Assembly: GCA_022828595.1 (NCBI GenBank) | Contig: JAKGHH010000006.1 | Span: 14,318,499 to 14,382,498, forward strand | Reading direction: 5' to 3' | DNA from: Nelumbo lutea | Taxonomy: Eukaryota > Streptophyta > Magnoliopsida > Proteales > Nelumbonaceae | Length of the DNA stretch: 64,000 nucleotides | Part shown: piece after piece, positions 44,831 to 56,502 of the stretch | How positions within the stretch are numbered: the stretch's first letter is position 1 | Layout of the letters: every line of letters begins with the position of its first letter | Program-made: the position numbers and the translations under genes | Notes under the pieces: generated by a model | What the model was told of the DNA's origin: nothing | The model's database searches: none | The model's input: the letters and a program-made list of their open reading frames with translations, nothing else

Positions 44831-46055
44831 ACTAGAGTTAAGAAATCGATTCCTTAGGCTTCCACACTTAAAAATTTCACATTTTAGCTCGAATAAAGTC
44901 TAGGGAAAGCCTAGCCACCTAAAACTAACTTAACTACTGAAGTCAATCAAAGTTTATCCCAGTGTTGTGCATCTTGCATATAATTACATCAAGTCTTAAG
45001 TAAATAAACACATAAAACCACTAGGCTTGATGTCTTCTTTTTCTTCTTTGTTCCCATGTTGTCATTATAGCATCTCTTCTTGCTTCCTTGGCTTGGGGAA
45101 AATTCAATCTATCATTTGAGTCAATTTCTCCTTTGTGCCCTAGATTATTATTTGCTTCATCAAGTCTCTTGAGTTCAACTGAAGAAGGTGTAGCTACACA
45201 CTTATCTTTTCACATTATTAGTGTTTTCACTGAGTTCATTATAATCAAAACACATAGAATCATACAATTTTATTGATATTGCACCAACCAAGAGTTCAAG
45301 ACACATTGTAAGTAAATGTAGATCAGCATCATGGGGATTGCGATTTGGATCGCGAACCATGAACACATAGAGAATTTACCCTGTGATGAGAGTTGCGATG
45401 GCACAAAAGGAACCATTAGAACACTTGTGATGAGCAATGTATTGGTCGATGAACTCGATAATCAAACACAACTACATACCTTTGCATTGACTAAGAACTA
45501 CTCCAAAATGACAAACATGATCACTTAAACCTGTGATGCACTATGTGCGTCGCCTACAGCTATTTGAAGCCTCGGCGAATGGTGTTTGTCTCATGGTCAG
45601 TTGTCATGTTACCAAAAAATGTTACCATCTTAATGGCTTTATTCCTAACATGTGACCATAAGCAAGTTTGAAAAGGGCTGTAGCCAAGACATACTAGGTG
45701 AGAATTTTAAGGGAAAAGGGAATCCTTATCCTAGAAGATCCTCATTGGGCACGTGGTGAAACCCTAGTAAAGCTTACCGGTTAAAGACAAAAAACAAATC
45801 GTGATTTACCTTCCTAATGAGAAAAGTCCTTATTTGTATGCTTATCGTTATAACTTTGGTGACCTCTCCATAGAAGGGGGAGATTCAAAGGTTCATGCAT
45901 GAGACCAATCTTGAGAACCCCTACCTTCTAGCTTTCTATGTTCCCCTGCTTCCTACTTCCCTTGCAATTCCCTTTCTTGCACAACTCCCTTTGCATCCTT
46001 GCTCTTGTAAACCTTTAGTCATCCTCGGTCTTTCAAGGAAACCATCTCTTATTGC
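44831..46055. other. Unassigned sequence
   Basis: Frames at 45088-45276 and 45331-45528 show no known motif. No LTR ends, inverted repeats or tandem arrays were recognised. Confidence 0.35.
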
Positions 46056-46063
46056 CTTACCGC
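46056..46063. repeat. 8-bp target-site duplication of element P, left copy
   Basis: CTTACCGC before CAAGGATT; the partner CTTACCAC at 49402-49409 differs by one G/A change. Confidence 0.65.
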
Positions 46064-46084
46064 CAAGGATTTAAATATTAATAC

Positions 46085-46695
46085 TGTTAGTGCGCAATCT
46101 AGATGCTCTTAGCTAGAGGGCAGCTCGGATGTTGGTCCACTTTGTTGGTCGGTCAAACCGCAAAAGAAGAAGGCTCAGAGGACCCGGGGTGGCTTACCTG
46201 GTGTGGGTGCTCTGATGCCTAAGTTAGTACTCTGTCTGCGAGCTGAAAACTTGTATGCTAGAAGGCTACTGAGCAATTAATCATGTGTACCTTGTGTCAT
46301 TGGGGTTGGTGCTCTTATATAAGTGAGTTGTCATAGGCCTTACAAAACACCTCCAAGATCCCCGGTTCGTGCCACTAGGAATCTCTTCTGCACTAAGAGG
46401 TGGAATTCATGTGAGCTAATAAGGCTTATCAAGTCCGTTCAATCCAGGCAGGATAAGGATAAGGATTGTAGACATGCGGCGTGATCCTAGATAGGTCGGA
46501 GACAATTGGCTACGTGTCACCTTGGCAGGTCGGGCCATCACGACCTACTCAGACCTCAGTCTTGGTCAAAGAGCCCAAGGTACTCGAGCTGACCTAGCTT
46601 GCTAAGGTGGTAGGGAGTGCCGAGTCATCATCCAGTTAGCAGGTTGCTTTCACATGTTCGGGTGTTGATAGGTCAAGCCAAATTACCCCTCATCA
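46085..46695 (-). repeat. Solo LTR M inside element P
   Basis: 611 bp flanked directly by AATAC (46080-46084 and 46696-46700). On the minus strand it starts TGATGAGGGGTAATTTGG, like element D (TGATGAGGGCAGATTTGG), and ends GCGCACTAACA. A minus-strand TATATAAG lies at 46314-46323 and ACTAACTTAGGCATCAGAG at 46209-46229, again as in D. No internal region is present. It is a related but shorter LTR. Confidence 0.85.
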
Positions 46696-47384
46696 AATAC
46701 GATACATCCGATATGGGGCATATTGTATTGGTATCGAAGTAGGGCGATAAAGGATTCGAAACATATCTTATAAGTCATGTCTATTGGAACGATACAGGTG
46801 AATATTGGCTCGTATCACATTGTATTGGTCAATACACACCGATACCGACCGATACACAACGTCTTCTATTAAAAATGTAAAGAATGACAATGGCATGATT
46901 TGAACTCAAAACATTGTCATGTGACACTAAAAGTCTTAAACCCACCTTTAAATCACTAAGCCATATCATGCATTGTGATATTTAACAAAATAACATAATT
47001 TTTCTTAATGCATATCCGATACGATATGTTCGATACAGGGTGTATCATATTGGTTAGTAATGATACGGGATACGCTACGAAGACAAGCATATCTTGTCAG
47101 TCATTAGTATCAAATGGATACAGATCCGCATCAGCCTATATCGCATTGTATTAGCTAATATGCATCGATACACACTGCATAATTCAAAACATTCTATAAA
47201 AAAATTGTGAATGAGGTGATTCGAACCCGAGTTGTCTCACATGCAATAGAATTTATAGCATTAACAAACCAATAAGCCACACTACATTTTGTGATAGAAG
47301 ATAAAATAAAATAAATTTTATTTACTTTTTCTATTCACATGCAATTTAAAAGAAATACACATTTATATTTAACACTAACTAAAA

Positions 47385-48259
47385 ATTAAAAAAAAAATAG
47401 TATTTTATAAACTAATAGAATAAATAATGTATCAAATCCACATTTATATAAAAAAGATGAATTTTGATATCAAGAAATTTATACAAATAGAATATTAATA
47501 ATAGAATAATTATTTTAATACTTAAAATTTATAAATTTGCACATGAGATAAATCTTAAAATTTTTATATACTTTTATTAGTTATTAACTAATATTTTAAT
47601 TTACATTAAGAAGTAATAACAAAATATTATTATTTACAAAAAATAAAAATATTATGTACAAAATATTGAAGAATATAATATTAAATTGAATTTATCAAAT
47701 CCAATAATCTACATTTATTTCAATAAAAAAATTTATTTCATAAAATTTATATAAATAAAAATATTAATAATAGAATAATTATTTTAGTAATTAAAAACTA
47801 TGAATTCGTATATGATACGCATCTTAGAAATTTTAATAAATTTGATATGCTTTGTGTTAAGATATTTTTATAAATTGTTAATTGATATTTTAATTTGCAC
47901 TTGAAATTTTAATATTTAGTTGACTTTTCTTAATGTTAGAAAATAAAAAATAATTGATATAATAATTAAAATATAATAGGTGCATATGTTTAGTGTTTTG
48001 GACTCTTGATTGATGCACTATAAATAAAATTATGCATCCCGGAACATTAATCGTAATATATTTCTTCATATATCCTTAGTATTTACATTTTTATGTATTA
48101 TTTTTTGATCATTTTGATCTTAAATTTAGTGTGATTAATATATTTATAAAATTCATATATATTTCCATAGCATATCCATGCATTTCCAAAGCGTATCCGT
48201 ATTAGTATCCATATTCAAGTTGTTTGATATGATATCCGATATTGATACTTTAATCCTTG
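47385..48259. repeat. A+T-rich unit of element P, copy 1
   Basis: It aligns with 48505-49401 from AGTATTTTATAAACTAATAG through ATTATATTAAATTGAAT and AATTGATATAATAATTA to the shared end CATATCCAAGTTGT-like text and CTTTAATCCTTG. Small indels throughout; no coding. Confidence 0.75.
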
Positions 48260-48504
48260 TGTCTATCCAAACAAATAATCAATATGGAAAAATCTATGAT
48301 GCAGAAAATATATGGTACGAAAATAATTTTGACCAATCAAAACCAACCCATGAATTCTGACAAATAACACCATGTTTAGTATCACGATTATGATTTTGGT
48401 TTATTGGTCAATTGTTTTTTAGATATCATATCTTTTCCATATCATAGTCGAACCCAATCAATATTTATGTTTATCAACTCCAAATAAAACCTAAAATAAA
48501 GAAT

Positions 48505-49401
48505 ATTTAAAATTAGTATTTTATTAACAAATGGAATAAATAATCTATCAATTTTATATTTACATAAAAGATGATTTTAATCTTAAGAAATTTATACAAA
48601 TAAAATATTAATAGTAGAAAAATTACCTTACTACTTAAAATTTATAAATTTGAAAAAAGATATATATCTTACAAATTTTATATATTTTATAATTATTAAT
48701 TAATATTTTAATTTACATTAAATGATAATATATTTATTATTTACAAAAAAAATAAAAAATTTGTTTACAAGATATTTAATAATATAATATTAAATTGAAT
48801 CTATCAAATCCACTAATTTACATTTATATAAAAAATATTTTTAATTTCAAAAAAATTAATAATGAAATAATTATTTTAATTATTAAAAGTTACAAATTTG
48901 CATATGATATATATCTTAGAAATTTTAACTGATTTGATTAATTTCAAGTTAAATTTATATATTTTCATAAATTAATAAATGATAATTTAATTTATATTTG
49001 AGTATTTAATATTTAGTTAACTATTTTTGTTAATATTAAAAAGTAAAAATAATAAAAATAGAGAACAATTGATATAATAATTAGGATAAATATAATAGGT
49101 CCATCTTGGGCTCTTAATTAATGCATTGTACGATATTTATGCATTTTGTTATATTAATTATAATATATTTTTATGTACAACATTAAATATATATTTCTTA
49201 TATATTTATACATTATTTATGGCTATTTGACCATAAATTTAGTGTTATTGATGTATTTATGAAATTTGCATGTGTTTCCGTAGTGTATCTAAGTGTTTCC
49301 ATATTTTTTGTCTATATCCGTGTGTTTCCAAAGCGTATCCATATCCGTATTCATATCCAAGTTGTCCGATATGATACTTGATACTGATACTTTAATCCTT
49401 G
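48505..49401. repeat. A+T-rich unit of element P, copy 2
   Basis: Direct copy of 47385-48259, ending GATACTTTAATCCTTG at the right terminus of P. The 245 bp between the copies is unrelated. Confidence 0.75.
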
Positions 49402-49489
49402 CTTACCACCATGCTTACACAAATATTATATAGAACTTTACAAATTAATACATGCACAAAGCCATTTATGTTATTTTCTATTTAAGTAC

Positions 49490-49949
49490 AAGACATAAAA
49501 CATATGGAACTATTATATTTTTATTTTAATATTTTTTACTTTTAACATCAATAAAAATGTTAGCTAAATATTATATTCTCAAGTGTTTAGTAAACAATAT
49601 TTTTATTTTGTAAACATAAATATAATATTATAAATGTAAATTAAAAATATATAATATCAACATAAAATATATCAAATTTGTTAACATTTCTAAGATACAT
49701 ATCCTATGTAAATTTACACTTTTTAATTACTAAAATAATTTTCCATTATTAATATTTTTATTTCTATAATTTTTGAAAAAAATCATTTTTTAATATAAAT
49801 GTATATAAGTGGATTTGATAGATTCAATTTAATATTATATTCTCAAATGTTTTGTAAATGGTAAATACGAATTTATTTAATATAAGTTAAAATAATAATT
49901 ATGAAATATATCAAAATTTTAAGCACTAAAATAATTATTCTATTATTAT
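49490..49949. repeat. Inverted relative of the P unit
   Basis: Read on the minus strand this segment contains AATAATAGAATAATTATTTTAG, ATATTAAATTGAATCTATCA and GTATCTTAGAAATGTTAAC-like text, in the same order as the two direct units. It lies outside the right terminus of P and ends abruptly at the G+C-richer sequence from 49950. Confidence 0.7.
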
Positions 49950-50870
49950 TGCAGCTCAGATTAGCCAAGGGCAACGAGGTTAATTTGCCCCCAAGTTTCG
50001 AAGGCAGGATGAAGGCTTTAAGGATTTTGAAGAGGATAATTCGAGGTTGAGGACCATAGGCCGAGGTGAGGTGCTCCCTTCTGAGTATGGTAGAAGCCAA
50101 GGACTATGAGTCGTCGGCTCATTAACGAGATTCCTTGAGATCCAAAGTACTGCAAGACAAGAGAAGTTAGAGGCCTCAGGTGAGGACCAGAGGTGGAGGC
50201 TCTGACGCTCAAGTTAGTATGAGGTGTAAGGTGGGGCAAGGTGCAAACGAGGTTTCGATGGTAGTCCTCAGATGCATTGGGTTCCCAGGACTAAATGCTT
50301 ATAAAGAAAGGTAGGTGCAATAATTTAATTCAAGGCACTAGAAGTAAATGAAGGAGCTACTGGGAGTTGGGTCCCTTGTCAAGGGGGAGTTACCTCATAT
50401 TTATACTTGAGCAAATGAAGGAGCGACAAGTCCTTGCGAGTACGCCTAACTGCTCCGTGGTTGGCTCCGTATGAAGGCAATAGGGCTCCCCCCTACTATG
50501 GCTGCCTCTGTCAGGCGTTAGTGGGCTGGGCCTTGCTAGCCCGCCTCCTACTCCCAAGGCCAAGGCGAGGTCTTGACTTTGGCTAGTAATGGAGATGATA
50601 GTCGGGGTAAGGCCTCGGCTTTGGTCGTTGGGTGTAAAGATCGTTATGCCTTCAGATTCGTTAGTCAAGGGGTATTCTGCAGTGGTCTCACTTTCACTTC
50701 GTATGCATCTTCCCTCCTCATCTGTTCAGAGATGCGTATGGCGTTGATGCCTAGGGTTAGCGGGGATGGTTCATATCATGTACGGTTAGGTCACGTCAGG
50801 GGTCCACCGTAAGGAGGACGGTCACCCAGATAGGCACAGATTTGTCGGGCTGAGCAGTTCGCCCTGGGGG
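49950..50870 (-). repeat. Gypsy-type LTR fragment N
   Basis: On the minus strand a TATAAATA box (50398-50405) is followed by ATACTAACTTGAGCGTCAGAG (50199-50219), the counterpart of the CTAACTTAGGCATCGGAG motif of D and M. The sequence ends against the A+T-rich repeat at 49950. The outer (right) edge was not found; 50870 is a rough limit. Confidence 0.5.
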
Positions 50871-51319
50871 TCACGATGGACAAGCCCCACAGTTCGCCCA
50901 GTGAGTTGCGGCAGGTGACCCTCACGGTTTACCCAGCATTGTTTTGTCTTCCGAGGGCACACACTAAGAGGTGCGGTATAGCTGGTTCACAAAAGTGGAG
51001 GGTCCTTGTGATTGTTGAATCCATAGTGATCTCAGCCATTGCTTGGTCGTCGTTTCGTCTTCTAAGGATCAGTGTCGGGTGGTGCATTATGGTTGGATGG
51101 TGGAAGTGGAGGTGCCTCAGCCGTTGGATCCAGCGAGATCTGGGTCGTCTATTTTCCTTTAAATAAGGGCCTGGTTGGTAACTTTCCTCGTCATTTGAAC
51201 TTAGGCACCCTTGCTATCGAGTGAACTCAACTCCCAAGCTCTTAATCCTTCAAAACATTCCTAGGTTCTCAATCCTTCAGGACACCCTGTCTTCACCTTC
51301 TTCACCATCTAGGTAATTC
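50871..51319 (+). promoter_or_regulatory. Promoter-like region upstream of G
   Basis: TTTAAATAAGG at 51158-51168 is followed by GAACTTAGGCACCCTTGC (51199-51216), again similar to the motif downstream of the TATA boxes in D, M and N. This suggests the right part of an LTR driving G. No LTR edge or primer site was found. Confidence 0.4.
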
Positions 51320-52664
51320 ATGATGCCTTTCTCAGACTCCAGCCCTGAATGCCATAACTCCCGAACACCTCGAGAGGGAGCTCTCCTCAAACCCCTTCCC
51401 CTCTCTCCTCCTTAGGTTCTTTGGCCATAGCCCCTCTTCGGCAAGAGGTAGCTGTACTGAGAGAAAGGGTATCCTCGGGGGCGTAGAAGGCTGCCACCGG
51501 GGCAATAACTCTCCCCATGAAAGCGCCGCATCAACGTCACCAAGGGAGATCGAAGGGTCTCCTCTGGCCAAGGAGGAAGATGTTGTAGAGATCGTTGCTG
51601 GACCAGTAGGAGGGAGTGCTACCCAAAGGGTGGTTGACGCTGGTATTCCACGCTCAGAGTTTGATAGCTCCTTTGATGTGGGCCAGGTCAAATCCCTGGC
51701 AAGGAGATTCCATATACCCTGGTTTTATGATCTTAGGGTTCCTAACATAGGTGATCGACCATGGACCCCTGACGAGGGGGAAATCTGTGTACTAGCATTT
51801 TTCAGAGTCTAGCCTTAGGTTCCCCCTCCCTTCCTTAGTTTTGGAGTTACTGGAGTGGTGCGGGCCTGCTCCAAAGACTGGAGTTTCAAGTGAGCAGGGC
51901 GATCTTGCCGAGGGACCGCTACCGCTTGCTACAAAGTGACCCCAAGGCCATCTAAAATGAGGGCCTGTACCATCCGGCGGAGTTAAGGCATATATACATT
52001 TTTGTTTTATGTATTTCCTTTTCTTCCTCCTCTTTTGTTCACTAACTTGTTCTATTGTAGGCCTTCCTACACTTCGTCGGTTTGGGGGACCAGACGAGGC
52101 TAGCAATGTCCTACATCGACAAGTTGGAGAAGGAGAAGAAGCCCACCGAGGAAAAGCTTTAGAAGGAAAGGGAAATGTTCGAGAAGACACCTGCCACCAT
52201 TAAGGAAAAAAATTAGAAGTTTAGGAAGGCATTCTTGAATGAGCAGTTAGTTCGGGAATGCCTCGAAAAATAGCTGAAGGAGGCATGGCAAGGTCTTTCC
52301 AAGGAGTAGGTGGAAAGAGTTCATCTGGAGAGCATTGTCTATGAGGCAGAGAGGCGGGTAGCTGAGGTTGAAGGAAGGGCTACCGAGGCAGAGAAGAAGG
52401 TTGTTGAAGCCACAACATTAGTGGAGCAGTCTAAGAAGGCAGCAGCTGAAGTAGTGGAGGCATAGAAGAAGTCCTTCGATTATCTGGATGCACTCGTGGA
52501 GTACGTGTCGACGTCCTACCGCAATGGGATTGAAGGCACGAAGAAGGAAATCCTACTAGTGATATCGGATTTTGACGTCGAGGGGCTACAAGTAATCCCA
52601 AATGCTCCCAACAAAGCCCAGCCTATTGATGACTCCGCTCCTCTTACCGGTGGCTTGGCCTAGA
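51320..52664 (+). pseudogene. Decayed gag-like gene G with intron and coiled coil
   Basis: From ATG near 51323 (MPFSDSSPECHNS) a frame runs with stops to VKSLARRFHIPWFYDLRVPN and DRPWTPDEGEICV (51690-51800), resembling the N-terminal domain of plant retroelement gag-like proteins of LARD/TR-GAG type. A T-rich segment ending TTGTTCTATTGTAG at 52061 looks like an intron. Exon 2 starts AFLHFVGLGDQTRLAMSYID and is a long coiled coil (EAERRVAEVEGRATEAEKKV), then FDYLDALVEYVSTSYRNGI, ending at TAG about 52664. At least five internal TAG codons stand where Gln fits. Confidence 0.6.
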
Positions 52665-52715
52665 TGTGGATCTCCCCCCCCCTCTTTTTCTTTTTGTTGA
52701 GTTGTTGTTTTTTTA
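52665..52715. other. C- and T-rich tail between G and J
   Basis: CCCCCCCCCTCTTTTTCTTTTTG-like sequence; J inserted at its right edge. TTTTA at 52711-52715 is the likely target site of J, whose other copy would be outside the window. Confidence 0.4.
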
Positions 52716-54468
52716 TGCGTATTTGCTTACACTAGCAAGTGCACTAGCCACACAAGTAATAGAGTGATGAATAGAGTATCATTCCCATGGGAACTTATGT
52801 AGCAACTACTAGTAGTACATCAGTCAACTCTTATCCGATTATCTGAAATTTAAATCTAATTCAAGTCTGAAATCCTAACTATAAAATTAGCTCTAACAAA
52901 TTTGATCAAACACCTTGCAAGCAAATTGAGAAGACAAACTAACTATGCATAGAATTGATTTAGCAATTAGATCTCTAGGTCATTTGATTAGATTAGGATT
53001 CAGCCTTGGTTTGGTGAAACCCCAAGGCAATGAACAGCCTCTCTCAAGCGCATGTTCTTTTTATGCATAAGTGATGATTCTTCTATCTCTAGTAAGAATC
53101 TAATCCCCATGCATGCATTAAGATCTATAAATTCTAGGGCATCATTTCAGATTTGAATGATCACCATCCGAATTGGACAAGTTATCTCTAACATTGCACT
53201 CAATTTGGTTCTTGATTAGCAGATATGAAATCTTAGAGTCTTTCTCAAGCACTCTAGGATTTCCAAGGAACAAATTGGCCAAACTGAGTTAAAGTTACCT
53301 GAATTTTCTCTCAAGCAATTCAGATATTACAAGTTCATGATCTGAAATTATAGATCTGAGATTGCAAACTAGCAATTCAGACCTTACAAGTTCATAATAT
53401 GAAATTATAGATCTGAGATTATAGAATAACAGTTCGGATATCACAATTGCATGAACTGAAATTTCAGATCTGAGATTACAAGATAGCAGCTTGGCTAATA
53501 GTTCTACAATTGAAATTCTATTCAAGAAACATCAAAATTAAATCCAATTCATTTGAATAACCCTAGAGAACTAATTACAGATCTGAATTTACATGAAACA
53601 TCATTCAACTATAGCAAAAAAGATTGAATTAATGGAGAAAATAAACATGAAAGCCTTAACTGAATTCAATTAGCACTTGTGCATAAATCAAGGAAGAAGA
53701 CAACCTAGTTGATCTCCTTCAATGGCTTCTTCTCCAAATTCAAAATCAGCTTCTTCTTCTCTTGAATATTCTTGAATCTTCTCCTCTCTTGCGCTTATCT
53801 TTCTCTTCTCCCCAAAAAATTTGCCCAAAAGGTTTCTGACCCCTATTCCTTTAGCTATCTTCTCCTTTTATAGCCTTCTCTTCAGCCCCTTTCTCTCATC
53901 TTGAAAGTTCTCCCATCTAGAAATTTCTCTCATCTATAAAGTTCTCTCCTCTAGAAAGTTTAGTGCCTTTAGCCTCTTGAACCTTTTAGAAGTTGTTGCC
54001 ATTAGCTCTCTTGAACTCTCTAGAAGCTGTCGCCCCTAGCCTCTCTTGGCTGCACTTTGGCCTGCTCTTGAGTTGCAATTTGGGATGTTCTTAAGCTGCA
54101 ATTTGGGCTGTTCTTGAGCTGCAATTTGGGTTGCTTTTGAGCTGCAAATGGACCTCCTCCTTGTTGGGCCGAATAGGCTCCTTTGGGAGGCTGCGGCTGG
54201 GCTCTCTCTTTGGGCTCTCCCAAAGAGTGTTGCATGAGCTTTAAAGGTCGAATAGCCCTCTTTTGACCTCTCGACTGGGCCTTGCTCCCAGCTGGGCTGT
54301 ATCACCTTCAATTTGGCCTCTTTTAGCATGGTGTTATGTTCTTTTTCCCTTGACTTGTCCCCTTTGACAATTTCTTGAAATCAAGCTCAATTGGGTTAAT
54401 AATTCACACAAATTGGCACCAAACCATGAATAAACACCAGAATTTATATGTAAATTGTGCAAACATCA
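52716..54468 (-). repeat. 3' LTR of Athila-type element J
   Basis: On the minus strand it starts TGATGTTTGCACAATTTAC after a purine tract, has TATAAAAG at 53865-53872, and ends with GTGCACTTGCTAGTGTAAGC and AAATACGCA. About 1.75 kb. It contains ATCTGAGATT/AATTTCAGATC words repeated at 53330-53500 and GCTGCAATTTGGG repeats at 54060-54150. Confidence 0.7.
53330..53480. repeat. Short direct repeats in LTR of J
   Basis: Three copies of a 60-65-bp unit carrying CTGAAATT.TAGATCTGAGATT and a CAATTCAGA.. word start near 53330, 53394 and 53454. Confidence 0.6.
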
Positions 54469-54484
54469 AAACACCCCCACACTT
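54469..54484 (-). other. Polypurine tract of element J
   Basis: On the minus strand AAGTGTGGGGGTGTTT directly precedes the LTR start TGATGTTT. Confidence 0.75.
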
Positions 54485-55610
54485 AAGCTTTTGCTTGTCC
54501 TCAAGCAAAGACATCACCCATAAACAAATCATCCCCCCTTATTCTCACTATTTACCGGATGAATTTTTAAGAGGAAAATGCATTGAGTGGTTGGGAAACT
54601 TGTGTAAATATTCTACCCCATTCCTATGAACTACCATTCTTATCACATACATAAGAGCCAAGGAAGGGGAGAATATGAAATTCTTCATGCTCCAACATTC
54701 ACTTCCATTCAATATGCAAATCAGCACCTTGGCCTCTAAGTGTGAGTGCATTTTATACTCCATTTCACACTCATTTTTTTCAGTTATTTGAACCCCATGC
54801 AATAACAGTTCAGATGTGAACTAGATCAAATGATCATCAATTATTTAATCAAGTGCATTATACACATGAAGGTAGCTAGGGTTGGTCATACTGAAAGTCA
54901 TATTCAGCTTCTTTAACCTCATGAATTGTGATAAGTTTGGATCATTCACAAGAAAAAACTCAGACACTTACAGTGGTCTCCCTCAACTCATTGTATTCCC
55001 TCTTTGAATTCACCTAATAAACAACAATGATCTTAAGGGGATTTCTAGTTTATTTGGCTTATCAATGTATGTATATAAGTGTTGGTATGATTGAGGTGCA
55101 TAGCCTCAGCCTAACTCTCCCCACACTTAAGATGAACATTGTCCTCAATGTTCTTAGTGTTAGGGAGTGAAAATGAATCCAACAAAGAGAGTAAGGTCAT
55201 GAAGAGCAATATCAAGTAAGGAGAGGGGTTGAGGGGACTTCCCTGAAGATCATTCTGAATTTTATAATAGCTCCTTTGATGGGAAGCCCCTAGCTGCGAA
55301 AAATCACATAAAACTAGAGAGAATAGTAGCCTACCAATTTAACATTCTAACAAAACAACTAAGCTCAAATGCTAAGAAAAAGAAAAGCTGAAAGAAAACA
55401 AGAAAGTTTATGACAGCTCATCCAAAACTCGACAGTCTAGTAAGATCACTAGTCATCTAAGTATATAGTGGATGGAGTAGGCAACATTCTTCCCACTAAA
55501 TATAGTTTGAGGCGCTGACCATTCACCTTAAATGTGCCTTATACCGGGTGGTTGACCTCTACAGCCCCATGGGAAAAACTTGTGTGATGGTGAAAGGCCC
55601 TGACCATCTA
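54485..55610 (-). other. Non-coding 3' internal region of element J
   Basis: Contains CCACACTTAAGATGAACATT and GTCCTCAATGTTC (55125-55163), phrases found in the 3' untranslated part of Athila-type elements. No env-like frame was recognised. Confidence 0.55.
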
Positions 55611-55614
55611 GATC

Positions 55615-56502
55615 TTAGCTTGCCCGGGAACAATGGAGACAGGATTTATACAATAACACTTGCTGGCCTACATGAAAGTCACGTCTCAACAGGTTCTTAT
55701 CATGCCATCGTTTAGTTCTCTCCTTGTAAACCTTGGCATTCTCATAGGTGGCAAGTCCGAATTCATCCAACTCATTCAACAGCAACCGCCTCTTGGCTCT
55801 TGTGGTTTGTGAATCAAAATTCAAGAGCTTTAGTGCCCAATAGGCCTTATGTTCTAACTCAACAGGTAAATGACATGCTTTACCAAAAACTAGTAGAGTC
55901 TACAGTCTTCTCCAATATTCTTTTGAGCTCCTAGTTGGTTAATTTGACTTGGCCACTGGTTTGAGGGTGATATGAGGTCCCCAATTTGTGTGTAACACCA
56001 TATTTCCGCATTAGCCATTCAAATTGGGTTTGGAGAAATGGGTTCCCTTATCACTTATAATAGCACGGGGTGTGCCAAATTGGGTGAATATATTTTTCAG
56101 GAAATGTACTACCCTCCTAAAGTCATTTTTGGGTAAAGTCGTGGCTTCCACCCATTTAGACACATAATCAACAACAACTAGGATGTACTTATTCCCAGAA
56201 GAATTTGGGAAGGGTCCCATGAAGTCTATACCCCATACATCAAAAATTTCACAAATCAAGATATTAGTAAGGGGCATCTCATTTTGTCGAGAAATGTTAC
56301 CTGTTCTTTGATATTAATCACATGAAGACACATACCTATGAGCATCCTTGAACAAGGTGAGCCAATAGAAACCTGATTGCAAGACCTTGGGCTGCAATGC
56401 AGTTGGCTCCAAAGTGGCATCCCGCTTCTCTATCATGGAAGTACCGAAGCATTTCTCCTAATGATCTAATCTGCACATAGCTTGTACAAAAAGGGATCCT
56501 CC
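55615..56502 (-). pseudogene. Integrase of Athila-type element J, interrupted by H
   Basis: From the right: EDPFLYKLCAD, then a decayed zinc-binding region (CHFGANC), then the open core frame [20 protein letters not shown] (first Asp) and [12 protein letters not shown] (second Asp) at 56011-56277. GVTHKLGTSYHPQTSGQV follows. About 30 residues including the usual WAYRTAYK part are missing near 55870, and the C-terminus [20 protein letters not shown] with [10 protein letters not shown] is at 55615-55800. The rest of J lies right of H. Confidence 0.88.

Larger units (their letters stand above)
46064..49401. mobile_element. hAT-like non-coding element P
   Basis: The left end CAAGGATTTAAATATTAATAC and the right end (opposite strand) CAAGGATTAAAGTATCAGTA are inverted repeats, and CGATA/ATATC-rich words occur inside both. 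An 8-bp near-perfect duplication and a CAAGG terminus fit the hAT superfamily. The interior is A+T-rich with no transposase. It contains solo LTR M, and a unit of about 0.9 kb that is present twice. Confidence 0.6.
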
